In this document: positions 4,630 through 7,623 of the stretch, in pieces | How positions within the stretch are numbered: position 1 is the first letter of the stretch | Layout of the letters: every line of letters starts with the position of its first letter | Source of the DNA: a bacterium | Lineage (GTDB): Bacteria; Cyanobacteriota; Vampirovibrionia; Gastranaerophilales; Gastranaerophilaceae | DNA length: 7,623 nt | Direction of reading: 5' to 3' | Assembly (NCBI GenBank): GCA_017541565.1 | Contig: JAFXYU010000259.1 | Span: 1 to 7,623 of the forward strand | Made by a program: the position numbers and the translations under genes | Notes under the pieces: generated by a model | The model's database searches: none | What the model was told of the DNA's origin: nothing | The model's input: only the letters and a program-made list of their open reading frames with translations

Positions 4630-5615
4630 TATTAATAACAGGCGGAGCCGGATATATAGGAAGTCACACGGTTATTAATTTTATAAATGCAGGATATGAT
4701 ATCGTTGTATTTGATAATCTGGAAAACGGACATATTGAAACGATTGAAACTTTGCAAAAAATCGGAAACATTAAATTTGAAAAGGGTGATTTAAGAAATA
4801 TTGAAGACATTGAAAAAGTTTTCAATAAATATAAAATAGACGCTGTAATCCATTTTGCCGCCTTTGCACTTGTGGGAGAATCGGTAACAAATCCCGGCAA
4901 ATATTACAGAAACAATGCTTTTGGAACATTAAATCTTCTTGACACAATGGTTAAGCATGGTGTTAAGAAAATTGTCTTTTCCTCTACTTGCGCAACTTAT
5001 GGCGAACCTAAGTATACTCCGATTGACGAAAAGCATCCTCAAAGTCCAATCAATCCGTACGGCACTTCAAAACTTATGGTAGAAATGATGATGAAAGAAT
5101 ATGATATTGCCTACGGTTTAAAATCCATAAAACTCAGATATTTTAATGTTGCGGGATGTGACAGTCTTTCCAGGGTCGGAGAGTGGCATGAACCGGAAAC
5201 ACATCTTATACCGAATATTTTAAAATCAACTTTTGGTGAAGGTAAAACTTTTAAAATTTTCGGAAACGATTATGACACGCCGGACGGTACTTGTATAAGA
5301 GATTATGTAAATGTCGAAGATTTGGCACAAGCCCACAGACTTGCACTTGAGTACCTCAACAGAGAAAACAAATCTGATGTATTCAATTTGGGAACGGAAA
5401 AAGGCGACAGTGTAAAAAATGTCTTTGACTCGTGTGAAAAAGTTCTCGGTCAAAAAATTCCCGTAGAGGTAGTTGAAAGAAGAGCCGGTGATCCCGCAAA
5501 ACTGTACGCTGATGCAAATAAAGCAAAAACAGTACTCGGCTGGAAACCGGCAAAAACGCTTGAAAACAGCATCGCATCCGCTTATGAATGGGAAAAAACT
5601 CTTTCAAAAAGATAA
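4626..5615 (+). CDS. galE: UDP-glucose 4-epimerase
   Basis: Interconverts UDP-glucose and UDP-galactose with bound NAD (Leloir pathway, cytoplasm). Here it feeds UDP-galactose to Glf. It is a 329-residue extended short-chain dehydrogenase with GGAGYIG (6-12) for NAD, D30 at the end of beta-2 for the adenosine ribose, HFAA (76-79), SSTCATYG (119-126), and the catalytic pair Y145 and K149 in NPYGTSK. T121 takes the place of Ser124 of E. coli GalE, which is normal in Bacillus-type enzymes. RYFNVAG (171-177) and the later RDYVNVEDLA are typical of GalE. A strong GAGGAGG at 4612-4618 precedes the ATG by 7 bases. It ends only 6 bases before the stop codon of the convergent TPR gene, with no intrinsic terminator visible between them. 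Confidence 0.95.
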   Translation: MILITGGAGYIGSHTVINFINAGYDIVVFDNLENGHIETIETLQKIGNIKFEKGDLRNIEDIEKVFNKYKIDAVIHFAAFALVGESVTNPGKYYRNNAFGTLNLLDTMVKHGVKKIVFSSTCATYGEPKYTPIDEKHPQSPINPYGTSKLMVEMMMKEYDIAYGLKSIKLRYFNVAGCDSLSRVGEWHEPETHLIPNILKSTFGEGKTFKIFGNDYDTPDGTCIRDYVNVEDLAQAHRLALEYLNRENKSDVFNLGTEKGDSVKNVFDSCEKVLGQKIPVEVVERRAGDPAKLYADANKAKTVLGWKPAKTLENSIASAYEWEKTLSKR

Positions 5616-5621
5616 TTAGTT

Positions 5622-7391
5622 TTACTCTTTTGGTTTGGCTGTTTTGGTTGTTCCTGCCGCTTTTGTTATTTTGGTTACTTTCGGCAATTTTACACCTTTA
5701 ATTTTTTCTGCAACCTTCTTACAACGAAGTTTTTCAACTTCTTCCATAACTTCGGCAACCGGAACTTCCCAAGCACCGCTTGTAGGAGTTTGGAACGGTC
5801 TGATTGATTTGTACCATCCAACATCCTTGCCTCCAACGTCAAACCAACGCCATTCAACTATTCTGTTAAACAGACCGAATGTTTTAATGCCAAGAGCACC
5901 CGCAAGGTTCATAACACCATTATCTGTTGTTACCATCAAATCCATACAATTCATTGCACAAGCGGTATCTTCCCAATTTCTGAATGTTTTGCCTAATCTT
6001 ATAAGTTGAGCATCCTCAGGAATTCTGTCCATCTGGCGGCTAAGGTCATCGACTTGGAAACTGTATACTTCGACATCCGGCAATTTCATAAGTTCATACA
6101 AATAATGGAGCGGAATGTCTCTGTCCGTTTCTTTGGATGCAAGCGTACCTTCAAATGCAATACCGATTTTTAGTTTGTCATTATCATTAATATATTGTTT
6201 TTTATACTCATTAATTTTTGCTTTCGGAACTTTAAGATAGCCTTGAGCCATCGGAATTGTATTCGGTTTGGTCTCAAGCACAATCGGCAAATCCATCATA
6301 GGAATCCATAAATCGTAATTCAATTTTGGTACATCAGATTCACGATAGAACTCAAGTCCCAAATTAGAATCTTTAAACAAAGAAATAAGTCCGTCTTGTA
6401 CAACAACGACAACTTCTTTACAAAGTTTCTGAAGTTCTTTTGCAAAACGAACAAATAAGATTGAGTCACCAAAACCTTGTTCAAAGTGAACAAGCATCTT
6501 TTTGTCGGAAATATCCATCTTCATATTCCAACGTTTCTTCTTTGTCTTAAATATTTCAGGGAATGCAACGTTACCCAAATCTTCTTTGAGGAATCTGTGC
6601 TGCAAGAATTTGAAACCTTCAGAGAAACGTTTATGACGAACAAGATATGCACCGTAAGCGTGTAAATCCGAGTGCGTCGGACTTAAATACATAAGTTTTG
6701 AATACATCTCATCCGCTTTTTGTTCCTCATCAAATTTACCGTATACATAAGCAAGGTTCTTAACAACAATTCTGTTTTGAGGAGCAAGTTCAAACGCACG
6801 GTTGAGATAATATATTTGTTTTTCTTTAAACTTATCCTGATAAAGTGTTGAATACAAGTGACCAAGCATATTGTATATTGAGAAATTGTCTGCATTCTTT
6901 TCCAGAGCCTTTTCGTAGTATTCAATAGCCTTCTTATTATCCTTAATATCGGTATAAGCCAAGTCGGCAAGATAAATATATACGTCTTCTTTATCCGGTG
7001 AAATTTCTTCGAATCGTTTAAGAAATTTTATGGCTAAATCCGCATTTCCGATACATTTCATACAAAGACCTATATTCTTGTATATGTTTATCGGAAAACC
7101 CGAGAACTTCATCAGATTTCTGTACTGTTCAATTGCCTCTATATATTTTTTTTCGTTAAACAGTCTTTGCGCATAGATTAAAGCGTTGTTGATATACTTG
7201 TTTGTTATATCGTATTTTTCTACTTCATCATCAGTAACATTTATTAAATTTTGAAAAATTTCCAAACCGCGTTCAAAATTACTATTCTGACAATAATATT
7301 CCGCCATTGCCAAATCCATTGAGTTAAGCAAATCTTTGGAATTATCAATCGGAATTTCTTTTTTTACAACCAATCTGCGTGAAACCTGCAT
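5622..7391 (-). CDS. TPR protein with C-terminal glycosyltransferase (GT9-like) domain
   Basis: A 589-residue two-part protein. Residues about 25-270 form six or seven tetratricopeptide repeats, for example AIEQYRNLMKF (87-97), KAIEYYEKALEK (154-165) and YLNRAFELAPQN (195-206). Residues about 298-555 match the glycosyltransferase-B domain seen in TPR-glycosyltransferases related to heptosyltransferases: HFEQGFGDSILFVRFAKEL (302-320), IGIAFEG (409-415), DRDIPL (423-428), TTDNGVMNLAGALG (488-501), and EWRWF (513-517). TPR arms usually hold protein partners, and the C-terminal domain would add a sugar to protein or glycan; donor and acceptor are unknown. The tail (557-589) is Lys/Thr/Ala-rich and basic. 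There is no signal peptide or membrane span, so it is probably cytoplasmic. AGGAGG lies 6 bases before the ATG. Its convergent neighbours glf and galE make UDP-galactofuranose, hinting at a shared glycan pathway (inference). Confidence 0.88.
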   Translation of the reverse strand: MQVSRRLVVKKEIPIDNSKDLLNSMDLAMAEYYCQNSNFERGLEIFQNLINVTDDEVEKYDITNKYINNALIYAQRLFNEKKYIEAIEQYRNLMKFSGFPINIYKNIGLCMKCIGNADLAIKFLKRFEEISPDKEDVYIYLADLAYTDIKDNKKAIEYYEKALEKNADNFSIYNMLGHLYSTLYQDKFKEKQIYYLNRAFELAPQNRIVVKNLAYVYGKFDEEQKADEMYSKLMYLSPTHSDLHAYGAYLVRHKRFSEGFKFLQHRFLKEDLGNVAFPEIFKTKKKRWNMKMDISDKKMLVHFEQGFGDSILFVRFAKELQKLCKEVVVVVQDGLISLFKDSNLGLEFYRESDVPKLNYDLWIPMMDLPIVLETKPNTIPMAQGYLKVPKAKINEYKKQYINDNDKLKIGIAFEGTLASKETDRDIPLHYLYELMKLPDVEVYSFQVDDLSRQMDRIPEDAQLIRLGKTFRNWEDTACAMNCMDLMVTTDNGVMNLAGALGIKTFGLFNRIVEWRWFDVGGKDVGWYKSIRPFQTPTSGAWEVPVAEVMEEVEKLRCKKVAEKIKGVKLPKVTKITKAAGTTKTAKPKE

Positions 7392-7414
7392 TATAGTCCT
7401 CCTATTCTATCAGA

Positions 7415-7424
7415 ATGATATCAT
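7415..7424. promoter_or_regulatory. Short palindrome upstream of the TPR gene
   Basis: ATGATATCAT is a perfect 10-bp palindrome, 23 bases before the TPR start codon. On the minus strand it overlaps a TATGAT (7427-7422) that could act as a -10 box, although no good -35 precedes it. It may be an operator, or chance in AT-rich sequence. Confidence 0.25.
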
Positions 7425-7481
7425 ATTTTTATCATTTTTAGAATATCGGTCGATTAAAAATCAGTCGTATAAAGTAGTGAC

Positions 7482-7533
7482 AAAAATTGCCTTAACATTT
7501 CTTAACAAACTAAAGAGAAAAAGGCAATTTTTT
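7482..7533. terminator. Terminator-shaped hairpin between divergent genes
   Basis: AAAAATTGCCTT (7482-7493) and AAGGCAATTTTT (7521-7532) are a perfect 12-bp inverted repeat around a 27-base loop, which can itself pair TTTC with GAAA. A T-run follows on either strand, so it resembles a bidirectional intrinsic terminator. The flanking genes point away from it, so it would lie in a 5' leader or insulate two promoters rather than end a gene. Confidence 0.5.
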
Positions 7534-7586
7534 GTAATTTATATACTTTATATATATGTAAGAGATAAATAAAGAGAGATATTAAA

Positions 7587-7623
7587 ATGGCAGAATTATA
7601 CGACGCAATTGAAAGAAATAAAA
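7587..7623 (+). CDS. 5' end of an unidentified gene
   Basis: Twelve codons, MAELYDAIERNK, run off the right edge. A purine-rich GAGAGA (7574-7579) lies 7 bases before the ATG and serves as a weak Shine-Dalgarno. The opening resembles the LYxxIxxNK start of HtpX-type membrane metalloproteases (M48), but twelve residues are too few to assign it. The gene is divergent from the TPR gene, and the hairpin at 7482-7533 lies 54 bases upstream. Confidence 0.6.
   Translation, partial: MAELYDAIERNK

Noticed and set aside
4168..5607. Minus-strand frames of 74-87 codons inside glf and galE
   Set aside because: They are hydrophobic, Phe- and Ile-rich translations of the coding strand complement, without start signals.
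5635..7572. Plus-strand frames within and just upstream of the TPR gene, including one at 7336-7572
   Set aside because: They mostly overlap the TPR gene antisense, and the last one is low-complexity without a ribosome binding site.

Overview
The window is AT-rich bacterial chromosome, roughly one third G+C by eye. It opens with the 5' end of a 16S rRNA gene on the minus strand, so the first 500 bases are the promoter and long structured leader of an rRNA operon running off the left edge. My best guess at the host is a gut-type Vampirovibrionia (Melainabacteria, Gastranaerophilales). This rests on overall style and on two short proteins that start with an [I/V]SFxxK[Y/F] peptide, which I recall as common at N-termini in that group. 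I cannot verify it here, and a different low-GC lineage is possible.

Layout: 1-497 is the 16S 5' end, its leader (with several hairpins and a 39-codon open frame) and an rRNA-type promoter, all minus strand. 548-1095 holds a small unidentified acidic protein gene with its own promoter and intrinsic terminator (minus). 1200-1418 (plus) carries a compact three-helix element of unknown identity, the initiator tRNA-fMet(CAU) and a strong intrinsic terminator. 1419-1727 has no confident gene but includes a G+C-rich block and ends in an extended -10 promoter. 1728-2408 (plus) is an Abi_2/HEPN-type gene that appears to be leaderless. 2576-3402 (minus) holds a GNAT acetyltransferase and a 61-codon ORF just downstream that shares its N-terminal peptide. 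3458-5615 (plus) is a promoter followed by glf and galE, which overlap by 4 bases. 5622-7391 (minus, convergent) is a TPR protein with a C-terminal glycosyltransferase domain. A terminator-shaped hairpin and the first 12 codons of another plus-strand gene close the window.

How the genes fit together: GalE interconverts UDP-glucose and UDP-galactose, and Glf turns UDP-galactopyranose into UDP-galactofuranose, so this tightly coupled pair supplies a galactofuranose donor for surface glycan. The neighbouring TPR-glycosyltransferase is a plausible but unproven user of sugar nucleotides. The left half is a translation region (rRNA, initiator tRNA) interrupted by accessory material: the HEPN gene and the G+C-rich block.

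The most interesting unexplained signals are the 76-base structured element before tRNA-fMet that shares two exact segments with that tRNA, the open frame and hairpins of the rRNA leader, the leaderless HEPN gene, and the N-terminal peptide shared by two adjacent, otherwise unlike ORFs.
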